A stretch of 13,781 bases of DNA from SMAG-U1939 sp035763125 (GCA_035763125.1 DASUBU010000107.1:1-13781), one strand, 5' to 3'; shown: positions 6,913 to 13,572, numbered from the stretch's first letter. The notes: generated by a model not told the origin, from the sequence alone. Made by a program: numbers and translations.

Positions 6913-7304
6913 GTGCACCTCTCCTCGCCGGCTCCAATCGCTCATCTCGGCGCCAGTGTAACCGAATGCCAGGCACACGGCAACGCGGCGTGGTGCAGGC
7001 GAGAGGAATCAGGGTGCAATGCGATGCGCACGCGAGTGCGCTTTCTGCCCAGCGCGCTGTCGGGGGGGAACGGAGCGCGGGGGGCACGGCGCTCACCAGC
7101 AGGCAAGCAAGAAGCCGGGCGGCAGCCCCTCAAGAGGGCGCCGGCCCGGCTCATTGACACCTTCACAGTATACACCATTGGCACGGTCTGGCACATCGCT
7201 CCATGGTCCAGTGTTTTTCGCGCGCGAATCGGGCATACTCTTTCCGTGCCGTGCGGCATGCCTGGCGCTGGTGGTCTATGTCTGCAGTCACCCAAGGAGC
7301 GCGG
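6913..7304. other. divergent intergenic region between membrane protein and J-protein
   Basis: This 392-base stretch holds the candidate minus-strand promoter at 6955-6983. It also has a small perfect hairpin at 7026-7041 (GCGCAC, loop GCGA, GTGCGC) followed by TTTCT. An isolated TTGACA at 7154-7159 has no -10 at proper spacing; TATACA follows after only 9 bases. No additional gene is supported. The J-protein frame is open from 7203, but the upstream part lacks a ribosome binding site. Confidence 0.4.
6955..6983 (-). promoter_or_regulatory. candidate promoter for the membrane-protein gene
   Basis: On the minus strand TTGCCG (6978-6983) and TACACT (6955-6960) are separated by 17 bases. Each matches the sigma70 consensus at four of six positions. 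The expected transcript would start near 6948, leaving a short leader with the Shine-Dalgarno ahead of the ATG at 6912. Confidence 0.35.
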
Positions 7305-7868
7305 ATGGGCGGATTCGATCCCGTCGTCACGTACTTCGAGCAGCTCCCCGACGGCTATCTGGTCGCCTTCGGCGGTGATCCCGCCGCGATCCGTGCCGCC
7401 CGGCGCGTTGTGCTGGGACTAGATCACTGGCAGCGCGCGTGGGTGGTGGAGGAGGCCGCGTGGTGGATCTCCGACGAGGCGATCCGCCTGCTCGGGCGCC
7501 GGCTGCCAGTGGTCGCCGAGGCGCTGGACCGCTGGCATGCGCGCACCGAGACGCTTGACGACCTCTTACGCCGCCACGCACGCTGGGAGCGCTGGGAGCA
7601 GCGGCGCCCGCACCGCTTCGTGCCCAATTCCAGCTCCGCTTCCGCTGGCCCAGGTGTGCTGCCGCCCGCAGTGGCCGCCGCCTATCGCGCGCTCGATCTC
7701 GCGCCCGGCGCCTCCGTTGACGAAGTCAGGGCCGCTCGGCGACGCCTTGCCCGCCGGCACCATCCCGACACCGGCGGCGAGCATGCGCGCATGGCCGCCG
7801 TCAACGCCGCCGCCGACACCATCTTCGCCTGGCTGGCCGAGCAGGCCCCGCTCCCCGCCACCGTCTAA
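7305..7868 (+). CDS. small protein with C-terminal J-domain
   Basis: A 187-residue protein. The last ~60 residues form a J-domain: AYRALDLAPGASVDEVRAAR (126-145), then the HPD signature (153-155) in RRHHPDTGG, then a final helix MAAVNAAADTIFAWL. The HPD motif stimulates Hsp70 (DnaK) ATPase, so a DnaK partner is expected. There is no Gly/Phe region, zinc-finger or DnaJ C-terminal domain, so this is a J-domain-only co-chaperone. The N-terminal ~105 residues are Trp- and Arg-rich and helical (HWQRAWVVEEAAWWISDEAI); I do not recognise them, and they may select a client. The ATG at 7305 has AAGGAG 5 bases upstream, so longer frames from 7203 or 7278 are less likely. It precedes a GNAT gene by 148 bases on the same strand. 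Confidence 0.8.
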   Translation: MGGFDPVVTYFEQLPDGYLVAFGGDPAAIRAARRVVLGLDHWQRAWVVEEAAWWISDEAIRLLGRRLPVVAEALDRWHARTETLDDLLRRHARWERWEQRRPHRFVPNSSSASAGPGVLPPAVAAAYRALDLAPGASVDEVRAARRRLARRHHPDTGGEHARMAAVNAAADTIFAWLAEQAPLPATV

Positions 7869-8016
7869 CTGGTGACCGCCCCACCGGTATTCTTCTTCCC
7901 ACATCTCTCACGCAGAAATCTGCACGCGTCTGCGCATCTGGCGGCGCATACTGCAAACTGCGAACATGGGGCGGCGCCTCGGGGCACAGGGCAGAGGCGA
8001 CAAGGGAGGCACACAC

Positions 8017-9021
8017 ATGGCTGGCGACGATGACACAAACCTGCACGCACCTCTGCCCGCCATCCCTGGCGTGACGTTCCGGCGGCTGCACGGCACGGAC
8101 GACTATCCGCTATTGGTCGCCGTGCATGAGGGCAGCCGCGACGCCGACGGCATTGATCCGCGCTCGACCCTGGAGTGGATTCCCACCGCCGCCGAATTCG
8201 GTGAGGAGTTCGCTCCCTCGGCCAGATTCGACCCGTCGCGGGACGTGCTGATCGTCGAGGCGTACGGCCACGTCATCGGCTACTCGTACGTCACCTGGTG
8301 GATCGAGCGCGACGGCCTGCGGCTCTACCTCTTACTGGCCGCGCTCCTGCCGGCCTTCCGCGGCAGTGGCATTGGCAGCGCACTGCTAGAATGGGCCGAG
8401 CGCCGTGCCCGCCAGCGCCACGCTCAGAGCACCGCCACCGGCTCGGCCATGTTCGGCGCCAATGCCTCCAGCACCGAGGCGGATGCCACACGTCTGCTGC
8501 TGGACCACGGCTATCGCGCCACCTTCGAGTTGCTCGAGATGGAGTACGCCAGCGCTGCTTCGACCGCCGACCTGCCGCTGCCGCCGGGCATCACGCTGCG
8601 GCCCGCCGCGCCAGAGCACTATCGCGCGATCTGGGACTCCGTTCAGGCCGCGTACGCGGAGTCGCCGCAGAATATCGTGCCCGACGAGGAACAGTATCGC
8701 CGCTGGCTGGCGCAGCCCTCCTTCGATCCCTCGCTCTGGCAGGTGGCCTGGGAGGGTGAGGCGATCGTTGGGCAGGTGCTGCCCGAGATCGCGCGCGGAC
8801 GGGGCGAGATCGCCGAGGTTAGCGTCGGTCAGCGCTGGCGGGGGAAGGGCCTGGCGCGGGCGTTGCTGCTGCGTGGCATCTATGCCGTGCAGGAGCGCGG
8901 CGCAACGCCGATCCGCCTACACTGCCGCGCCGACAACCGCTTCGGCGCGCCGGCGCTCTACGAGAGCGCCGGCTTCCGCACGCTCAAACGCTTCGCCCGC
9001 TACCGCAAGCCGATGGCGTAG
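8017..9021 (+). CDS. tandem GNAT-family N-acetyltransferase
   Basis: A 334-residue protein with two GNAT domains, which would transfer an acetyl group from acetyl-CoA to an amine. The first domain (about residues 18-178) carries the pyrophosphate-binding loop RGSGIGSALL (115-124). The second (about 192-334) carries RWRGKGLARALL (273-284) and ends with the usual ALYESAGFRTLKRFARY segment. Both loops look intact, unlike many tandem GNATs in which one copy has decayed. Mycothiol synthase MshD has a similar tandem layout, but nothing here proves that substrate. The ATG at 8017 has GGAGG 7 bases upstream; an ATG at 7966 is less likely. Its TAG stop (9019-9021) is 30 bases ahead of and in the same frame as the DUF4037-like gene. 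Confidence 0.85.
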   Translation: MAGDDDTNLHAPLPAIPGVTFRRLHGTDDYPLLVAVHEGSRDADGIDPRSTLEWIPTAAEFGEEFAPSARFDPSRDVLIVEAYGHVIGYSYVTWWIERDGLRLYLLLAALLPAFRGSGIGSALLEWAERRARQRHAQSTATGSAMFGANASSTEADATRLLLDHGYRATFELLEMEYASAASTADLPLPPGITLRPAAPEHYRAIWDSVQAAYAESPQNIVPDEEQYRRWLAQPSFDPSLWQVAWEGEAIVGQVLPEIARGRGEIAEVSVGQRWRGKGLARALLLRGIYAVQERGATPIRLHCRADNRFGAPALYESAGFRTLKRFARYRKPMA

Positions 9022-9051
9022 CCGCAATCTAACCACCAGGAGCCTTCGTCT

Positions 9052-10173
9052 ATAGCCGAATCGGAGCCTGCGTTCATCCCTGGCCTTGCGCTGAGCCGCG
9101 CGTACTATGAGGAGGCGGTGCGGCCGATTCTGGCCCAGCGCTTCCCGGCCTTGGACTACGCCGCCGCGCTGATCGGCTACGGCTCCGATGTGCTGGGCTA
9201 TGACACGCCGCGCTCGCGCGATCACGAGTGGGGGCCGCGGCTGCTGCTCTTTCTGCCTGACGACACCGATCCCAGGCTGGGTGAGGAGATCGAGCACACG
9301 CTGAGCGAGCGGCTGCCGGCCACGTTTCACGGCTACTCCACCAGCTTCGGCCCCAAGGATGCCCAGGGCGTGCGGCTGCTGGTGCCGGGCGAGGCGGGTC
9401 GCGTCACGCATCATGTGGACCTGTGGACGCTGGCCGCCTTCACGCGCATGGAGCTGGGCATCGCGCCGGACGAGCCGCTGCGGCGGCGCGATTGGCTGGT
9501 GCTGCCGGAGCAGAAGCTGTTGCAGGTGACGGCTGGTGCGGTCTTTCATGATGGCCTGGGCACGGTCACGATGCTACGCGAGCGGCTGGCCTACTATCCG
9601 CGCGATGTCTGGCTCTACTTGATGGCGGCGCAGTGGATGCGCGTCGCGCAGATCGAGCCGTTCGTCGGGCGCACCGCCGAGGCCGGCGACGACCTCGGCT
9701 CGCGGCTGATCGTCGCGTCGCTTGCGCGCGACCTCATCAAGCTCAGCTTCCTCCACGAGCAGCGGTACGCGCCGTATGCCAAGTGGCTGGGCACCGCCTT
9801 TGCGCGCCTGCCAGTCGCCGCGACGCTTGGCCCGGCGCTTCAGCGCGCGCTCGCCGCTTCAGATTGGCCCGCGCGTGAGGAGGCGCTGGTCGAGGCGTAC
9901 ACCATCGTCGGGGATCGCCACAACGCGCTCGGCATCACGGAGCCGCTCTCCACCGCGCCCACGCACTTCCACGACCGGCCATTCCGCGTGCTGAATGCCG
10001 GGCGCTTCGCCGAGGCCTGCGCCCAGCGCATCGAGGATGAGGAGGTGCGCGCGATCGCCGCCACGGCGGGGCGCATCGGCGCGGTGGACCAGCTCACCGA
10101 CAACACCGACCTGCTGACACGGCCGGAGGTCTTCCTGTGCCTGCGCGTGCTGTACGAGGAGAGGGACGACTAG
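9052..10173 (+). CDS. DUF4037-like protein with non-canonical ATA start
   Basis: The frame is open for 373 codons from an ATA at 9052 to TAG at 10171-10173. Its N-terminus, AESEPAFIPGLALSRAYYEE then AVRPILAQRFP, and the following GYGSDVLGYDTPRSRDHEWG resemble DUF4037 proteins, which carry a nucleotidyltransferase-like GS...D core; the family has no firm function. No ATG, GTG or TTG occurs in the conserved N-terminal part. A good Shine-Dalgarno, AGGAG (9038-9042), sits 9 bases before the ATA, exactly where an ATG would be expected. The first normal start, a GTG at 9118, would remove about 22 conserved residues and has only a GAGGAGG-like run directly upstream. A single G-to-A change of ATG, a sequencing error or true AUA initiation are the options. 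Its stop overlaps the sufS stop tail to tail. Confidence 0.75.
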   Translation: MAESEPAFIPGLALSRAYYEEAVRPILAQRFPALDYAAALIGYGSDVLGYDTPRSRDHEWGPRLLLFLPDDTDPRLGEEIEHTLSERLPATFHGYSTSFGPKDAQGVRLLVPGEAGRVTHHVDLWTLAAFTRMELGIAPDEPLRRRDWLVLPEQKLLQVTAGAVFHDGLGTVTMLRERLAYYPRDVWLYLMAAQWMRVAQIEPFVGRTAEAGDDLGSRLIVASLARDLIKLSFLHEQRYAPYAKWLGTAFARLPVAATLGPALQRALAASDWPAREEALVEAYTIVGDRHNALGITEPLSTAPTHFHDRPFRVLNAGRFAEACAQRIEDEEVRAIAATAGRIGAVDQLTDNTDLLTRPEVFLCLRVLYEERDD

Positions 10174-11462
10174 AACGCGAAGACGTCCTTGGCGCGCTCG
10201 AGCGCCGCGGCCAGCGCGTCCACCTCGGAGGAGGTCGAGTAGACGTAGAAGCTCGCGCGGGCCGTCGCGGGCAGCCCGTAGCGCTCCATCAGCGGCTGCG
10301 CGCAGTGGTGTCCGGCGCGGATGGCGATGCCCTCGCGGTCCAGCAGCGTCGCCAGATCGTGCGCGTGGATATCGCCCAGCGTGAACGAGACGACCCCACC
10401 GCGCCGCTCGGCCGGCGGCCCGTAGATGCGCAGCCCCGGAATCGCCGTCAGTCGCTCCAAGGCATAGGTGAGCAGCGCATGCTCGTGCGCGCGCACCCGT
10501 TCCATGCCCAGCCCGCTCAGGTAATCCACCGCCGCGCCCAGCCCCACTGCCTCAATAATCGCCGGCGTGCCGGCCTCGAACTTCCACGGCAGATCGTTCC
10601 AGGTCGAGCCTTCCAGCTTCACCTCGCGGATCATGTCGCCGCCGCCCATGAACGGCGGCATCGCCTCCAGCAGCTCGCGCCGGCCCCATAGCACGCCGAT
10701 CCCCGACGGCCCCAGCATCTTATGCCCGCTGAAGGCCAGGAAGTCGCACTCCAGCGCGCGCACGTCCACCGCCATGTGCGGCACGCTCTGCGCGGCATCC
10801 ACCAGCGCCAGCGCGCCCGCCGCGTGGGCCCTGGCGATCAGCTCGCCCACCGGCGGCTGCGTGCCCAGCACATTCGACATCTGCGTGACGGCTACCAGCT
10901 TCGGCCGTGCCTGCTCAAGCAGCCGATCAAACGCGGCTTGATCGAGCTCGCCCTCGTCGGTGATCGGCACGTATTCGACGCGCGCGCCGGTCCGTGCGGC
11001 GGCGAGCTGCCAGGGCACGATGTTGCTGTGGTGCTCCAGCAGCGTCGTGAGGATCACGTCGCCGGGCTTGAGATTCGCCTCAGCCCACGTGCGCGCGACG
11101 AGATTGATGCTCTCGGTGGTGTTGCGCGTCCAGATCACTTCGCGCACGCTGCGCGCGTTGATGAAGCGCGCGACCTTCTTGCGCGCGCCCTCGTAGGCCG
11201 CCGTCGCCTCCTCGCTGAGCGTGTAGGCCCCGCGGTGGATGTTGGCGTACGACGTGCGCGCGAACACGTCCATGGCTTCGAGCACCTGGCGCGGCTTCTG
11301 GGCCGAGGCGGCGCTATCGAGGTAGATCAGCGGATGCTCGTTGATCGTACGGGCGAGAATTGGGAAGTCCTCGCGCGGGGCGAGCGGGCCGATGGCGGGT
11401 CCGCCGTTCGCGGCCGTAGCGCCCGCCGGCGTGGTCGTGGTCTTCTCCACTGTCTCCGCCAT
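10170..11462 (-). CDS. sufS: cysteine desulfurase SufS
   Basis: A 430-residue class V aminotransferase-fold enzyme that uses pyridoxal phosphate to take sulfur from L-cysteine, giving alanine and an enzyme persulfide. Visible residues include LLEHHSNIVPW with the His that stacks on the cofactor (~144-145), LVDAAQS (Asp222, Gln225), the Schiff-base Lys248 in FSGHKMLGPSG, and the catalytic Cys387 in RAGHHCAQPLMERYG. The RxGxHCAxP context and overall length fit group II (SufS/CsdA) rather than IscS. A ~25-residue Thr/Ala/Gly-rich N-terminal stretch precedes the conserved core. The ATG at 11460-11462 has AAGGAG about 9 bases upstream; a longer frame from 11537 begins inside a palindromic repeat and is unlikely. 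SufU, its sulfur acceptor, is encoded elsewhere in this window. The stop overlaps the convergent DUF4037-like stop in a shared CTAG. Confidence 0.95.
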   Translation of the reverse strand: MAETVEKTTTTPAGATAANGGPAIGPLAPREDFPILARTINEHPLIYLDSAASAQKPRQVLEAMDVFARTSYANIHRGAYTLSEEATAAYEGARKKVARFINARSVREVIWTRNTTESINLVARTWAEANLKPGDVILTTLLEHHSNIVPWQLAAARTGARVEYVPITDEGELDQAAFDRLLEQARPKLVAVTQMSNVLGTQPPVGELIARAHAAGALALVDAAQSVPHMAVDVRALECDFLAFSGHKMLGPSGIGVLWGRRELLEAMPPFMGGGDMIREVKLEGSTWNDLPWKFEAGTPAIIEAVGLGAAVDYLSGLGMERVRAHEHALLTYALERLTAIPGLRIYGPPAERRGGVVSFTLGDIHAHDLATLLDREGIAIRAGHHCAQPLMERYGLPATARASFYVYSTSSEVDALAAALERAKDVFAF

Positions 11463-11510
11463 GTCCTTCTGCTCCTTTGCGCGTCCGCTCCGCTGTGGCT
11501 GGCCCCGTAC

Positions 11511-11530
11511 GGGCGATGCGTGCATCGCCC
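11511..11530. repeat. short palindromic repeat, copy 1
   Basis: GGGCGATGC (11511-11519) and GCATCGCCC (11522-11530) form a perfect 9-base-pair stem around GT, with flanks AC and CTACC. The copy at 13304-13323 matches 22 of 27 positions over the element with flanks. At stem position 7 the pair is T-A here and G-C in the other two copies, so pairing is kept while the bases change. Confidence 0.6.
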
Positions 11531-11653
11531 CTACCATCTACTTTGCCCCAGAGAGGGTGTGTGCAGCACGCCCCTACGAGTATCCCCGTCGCTGCTGGTG
11601 AGGTGGGCCACACCCTTAGCGATAGCTTCTGGATGTGTGGCCGCGCGTCGGAA

Positions 11654-11673
11654 GGGCGAGGCAGGCCTCACCC
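11654..11673. repeat. short palindromic repeat, copy 2
   Basis: GGGCGAGGC (11654-11662), AG, then GCCTCACCC (11665-11673) forms a 9-base-pair stem with one C-A mismatch. It shares the core GGGCGAGGCAGGCCTC with the copy at 13304-13323. It lies in the gap between sufC and sufS. Confidence 0.55.
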
Positions 11674-11726
11674 GTTCTCACATGCCTCACCACGCCGGTC
11701 AATCGGCGGCCAGGGTCGCCCATCGG

Positions 11727-11765
11727 CTCCCCTCTCCGTGCGCGGAGAGGGGAGTGGGGGTGAGG
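11727..11765 (-). repeat. strong hairpin repeat just after sufC
   Basis: CTCCCCTCTCCG (11727-11738) and CGGAGAGGGGAG (11743-11754) form a perfect 12-base-pair stem with a four-base loop. On the minus strand it is preceded by CCTCACCCCCA, which begins a few bases after the sufC stop at 11771. It could act as a 3' stabiliser or attenuator that lowers sufS relative to sufC. There is no T-run, so a plain intrinsic terminator is unlikely. The element resembles the eroded copy at 5444-5505. Confidence 0.55.
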
Positions 11766-11770
11766 ACCTC

Positions 11771-12613
11771 CTACACCGCTGGCGCCGCGCTCTCGCCGAC
11801 GGCCTCGAGCAGCCACTCGTAGCCTTTCTGCTCCAGCTCCTTGGCGAACTCTGGTCCGCCAGACTTCACGATGCGCCCCTGCGACATCACATGCACGAAG
11901 TCGGGGGTGATGTAGTCGAGGATGCGCTGGTAGTGCGTAATGATGAGCACGCCCAGGTTCGGCCCGCGCTGCGCGTTGACGCCCTCCGAGACGATACGCA
12001 GCGCGTCAATGTCGAGGCCGGAGTCGGTCTCGTCCAGCACGGCCATCTGCGGCTGCAGCATCGCCATCTGCAAGATCTCGGCGCGCTTCTTCTCGCCGCC
12101 GGAGAAGCCTTCGTTCAGATAGCGGCTGACGAACGTGCTGTCTACCTTCAGCAGCGCCATCTTCTCGTTGAGCAGCTTGCGGAACTCCGCCGGTGGGATG
12201 CCCTTGCGCTTGGGTGGCGCGCCAGTGGGCTGTGCGGGCGCCTGCGCATCGTAGCCCTCACGCTTGGCCTCCAGTGCCCGCCGCAGGAAGTTGCCCACCG
12301 AGACGCCCGGGACGGCGGAGGGATACTGGAAGGCGAGGAAGAGGCCCAGGCGCGCACGCTTGTCGGCGGAGAGCTCGAGGATATTGATGCCCTTGAAGAG
12401 GATCTCGCCTTGCGTCACCACGTACTTGGGATGCCCCATGATAACGTTCGCCAGCGTGCTTTTGCCCGAGCCGTTGGGGCCCATCAGCGCGTGAGTCTCG
12501 CCCTGCGTGACGGTCAGATTCACTCCGCGCAGGATCTCTTTGCCTTCGACGTTCGCGTGCAGGTCGCGGATAATGAGCTGCACCGGCTCTGGCCGGGCGT
12601 TCTGTGTCTCCAT
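11771..12613 (-). CDS. sufC: SUF system ABC ATPase SufC
   Basis: A 280-residue ABC-type ATPase, the energy subunit of the cytosolic SufBCD Fe-S scaffold. All motifs are intact: Walker A GPNGSGKST (45-53), Q-loop Gln96 in AFQYPSAVPG, ABC signature FSGGEKKR (170-177), Walker B MAVLDETDSGLD (190-201), and the switch His227 in IITHYQR. Residues ~122-142 (QAPAQPTGAPPKRKG) are a Pro-rich insertion in the helical part, making it longer than the usual ~250 residues. The start at 12611-12613 is the only in-frame ATG in the N-terminal region; AGGAGG is 15 bases upstream, farther than normal, so the start is a little uncertain. It follows the Rrf2 gene by 123 bases and is probably co-transcribed with it. 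No sufB or sufD lies beside it. Confidence 0.95.
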   Translation of the reverse strand: METQNARPEPVQLIIRDLHANVEGKEILRGVNLTVTQGETHALMGPNGSGKSTLANVIMGHPKYVVTQGEILFKGINILELSADKRARLGLFLAFQYPSAVPGVSVGNFLRRALEAKREGYDAQAPAQPTGAPPKRKGIPPAEFRKLLNEKMALLKVDSTFVSRYLNEGFSGGEKKRAEILQMAMLQPQMAVLDETDSGLDIDALRIVSEGVNAQRGPNLGVLIITHYQRILDYITPDFVHVMSQGRIVKSGGPEFAKELEQKGYEWLLEAVGESAAPAV

Positions 12614-12680
12614 AGGTTGGCTGCGTATCCTCCTGGCGGCGAGCCGCGAGCCGCGCGGCCGCCTCGATCTATCAGCTCCG

Positions 12681-12723
12681 CTCCGGCAGACGCCGGACGG
12701 GATGGTCGCGGGGCACGCTGCCC
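12681..12723. repeat. two small hairpins between the Rrf2 gene and sufC
   Basis: TCCGGC (12681-12686) pairs with GCCGGA (12691-12696) across AGAC. GGGGCA (12709-12714) pairs with TGCCCC (12718-12723) across CGC. Both lie in the 123-base gap between the Rrf2 gene and sufC. They may belong to the same class of short palindromes seen elsewhere in the window, or shape the sufC leader in a joint transcript. Confidence 0.4.
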
Positions 12724-12736
12724 CGGCACGTCATGT

Positions 12737-13273
12737 TCAGGGATGATCGAGCGACGCGGGCGCCGCCTGAGCGCCCGCGCCGGCCGCGCTTGCCGTCCGT
12801 CCCGCGCGCGGCGTGAACTGCACGAGCTGTGCGCCTGGCCGCGTCACGGCGTCCGACTCGAGCACCAGATCCTGGAGCGAGATGGCGTCGAGCGTGCTGG
12901 TCACGGCGTCGCGCACGCGCGCCCAGAGGTACTTCGTGGAGCAGCCGTCGAGGCGGTCGCAGATGACGCCCATCTCGCCCTCGGTTGCGCAGATCATCGG
13001 CGCGATCGGCCCTTCCAGCGCGCGCAGCACCTCGCCCATCGAGATCGCCTCAGGCGCCCGGCTCAGCCGGTAGCCGCCGTGCGCACCGCGCGTGGACTCT
13101 ACCAGCCGCGCCTCGCGCAGGCACTTGACGAGCTGTTCGAGGTACTGGACCTTCAACTCCAGCCCCTCGGCCTGGCTGATCTCGGTGAGCGAGCGCGCTG
13201 GCCCGCCCCTGTGCCGTGCCAGGTCCACCATCAGCCGCACGCCGTACTCGCCGCGGGTGGATACTCGCAACAT
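12737..13273 (-). CDS. Rrf2/IscR-family Fe-S-sensing regulator of the SUF genes
   Basis: A 178-residue Rrf2-family winged-helix regulator. The DNA-binding part is LRVSTRGEYGVRLMVDLA (2-19) to the wing GAHGGYRLSRAPEAIS (63-78), with the recognition-helix region LELKVQYLEQLVKCL. Three cysteines in the dimer-proximal loop, Cys95, Cys105 and Cys111 (C-x9-C-x5-C), are well placed to bind a [2Fe-2S] cluster, as in IscR and related sensors. An Ala/Pro-rich tail of ~25 residues follows the core. The ATG at 13271-13273 has AGGAGG 6 bases ahead; a longer frame from 13336 would start inside a palindromic repeat. It is the first gene of the leftward SUF unit, directly ahead of sufC, and a matching palindromic operator overlaps its promoter. 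Cluster-dependent repression of itself and the SUF genes is the likely role. Confidence 0.9.
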   Translation of the reverse strand: MLRVSTRGEYGVRLMVDLARHRGGPARSLTEISQAEGLELKVQYLEQLVKCLREARLVESTRGAHGGYRLSRAPEAISMGEVLRALEGPIAPMICATEGEMGVICDRLDGCSTKYLWARVRDAVTSTLDAISLQDLVLESDAVTRPGAQLVQFTPRAGRTASAAGAGAQAAPASLDHP

Positions 13274-13303
13274 GGCCGGCCTCCTCGCCAGACTGCGCCG
13301 GAC

Positions 13304-13323
13304 GGGCGAGGCAGGCCTCGCCG
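13304..13323. repeat. short palindromic repeat, copy 3, in the Rrf2 leader
   Basis: GGGCGAGGC (13304-13312), AG, then GCCTCGCCG (13315-13323) gives an 8-base-pair stem with a terminal G-G mismatch. It is flanked by CTACC like copy 1. It falls in the 5' leader of the Rrf2 transcript, between the operator and the Shine-Dalgarno sequence. Confidence 0.55.
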
Positions 13324-13398
13324 CTACCAGAGACATCGCGCCTGCTGCGGCGAAGCCTTCCTCGCCACAGCAGCCCAGACGTGCGGCGCGCCCGCACC

Positions 13399-13423
13399 TA
13401 TTCCGACTGGATTACTCGGATAT
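13399..13423. promoter_or_regulatory. IscR type 1-like operator for the Rrf2/SUF unit
   Basis: On the minus strand the half-site TATCCGAGT and the opposing half AGTCGGAATA form an imperfect palindrome around a short centre. This follows the layout of the known IscR type 1 site (a YYGACT half-site opposed by AGTCRR). It lies just downstream of the -10 box and would cover the transcription start, a normal position for repression by the Rrf2 protein encoded next to it. The sequence match is seen directly; binding is inferred from the family. Confidence 0.6.
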
Positions 13424-13424
13424 C

Positions 13425-13454
13425 AGTATAGCATCGGGCGCTCGGGCCGGTCAA
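13425..13454 (-). promoter_or_regulatory. strong promoter of the Rrf2-sufC unit
   Basis: On the minus strand TTGACC (13449-13454) and TATACT (13425-13430) are separated by 18 bases. They match the sigma70 consensus at five and four of six positions. Transcription would start near 13418, inside the operator palindrome, giving a leader of about 145 bases to the ATG at 13273. Confidence 0.65.
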
Positions 13455-13572
13455 GGAACGCCGGCTCCTCTTGGCCGCGCACCGCTGACCCTGTCATCCG
13501 GGTGCTCGCGCCGCCCAGCCGAAGCGGCGCATCACCTGCTCGAACACGCATAAGCGTACGACCGGCGATCAA

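Larger units (their letters stand above)
11463..11770. other. sufC-sufS intergenic region filled with palindromes
   Basis: This 308-base gap lies between two SUF genes that are normally close-packed or separated by sufB and sufD. No coding frame is supported on the minus strand. It holds three distinct palindromic elements (11511-11530, 11654-11673, 11727-11754). The spaces between them show no recognisable promoter, but sufS has its own Shine-Dalgarno at the left end. Confidence 0.5.

Noticed and set aside
7154..7174. TTGACA followed by TATACA ahead of the J-protein gene
   Set aside because: The boxes are only 9 bases apart, far too close for a sigma70 promoter, and no other -10 fits the TTGACA.
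7305..7868. Calling the J-domain protein DnaJ
   Set aside because: The J-domain is C-terminal and the Gly/Phe, zinc-finger and substrate-binding regions are absent, so it is not the general DnaJ chaperone.
9019..9021. Recoding of TAG as a sense codon in this genome
   Set aside because: TAG ends sufS, sufC, sufU, the GNAT gene and the DUF4037-like gene at or near the normal family C-termini, and two convergent genes end at the same CTAG, so TAG is a normal stop here.
11511..11754. CRISPR array or insertion sequence in the sufC-sufS gap
   Set aside because: The palindromes differ from each other, are not evenly spaced, and there is no transposase frame or target-site duplication.
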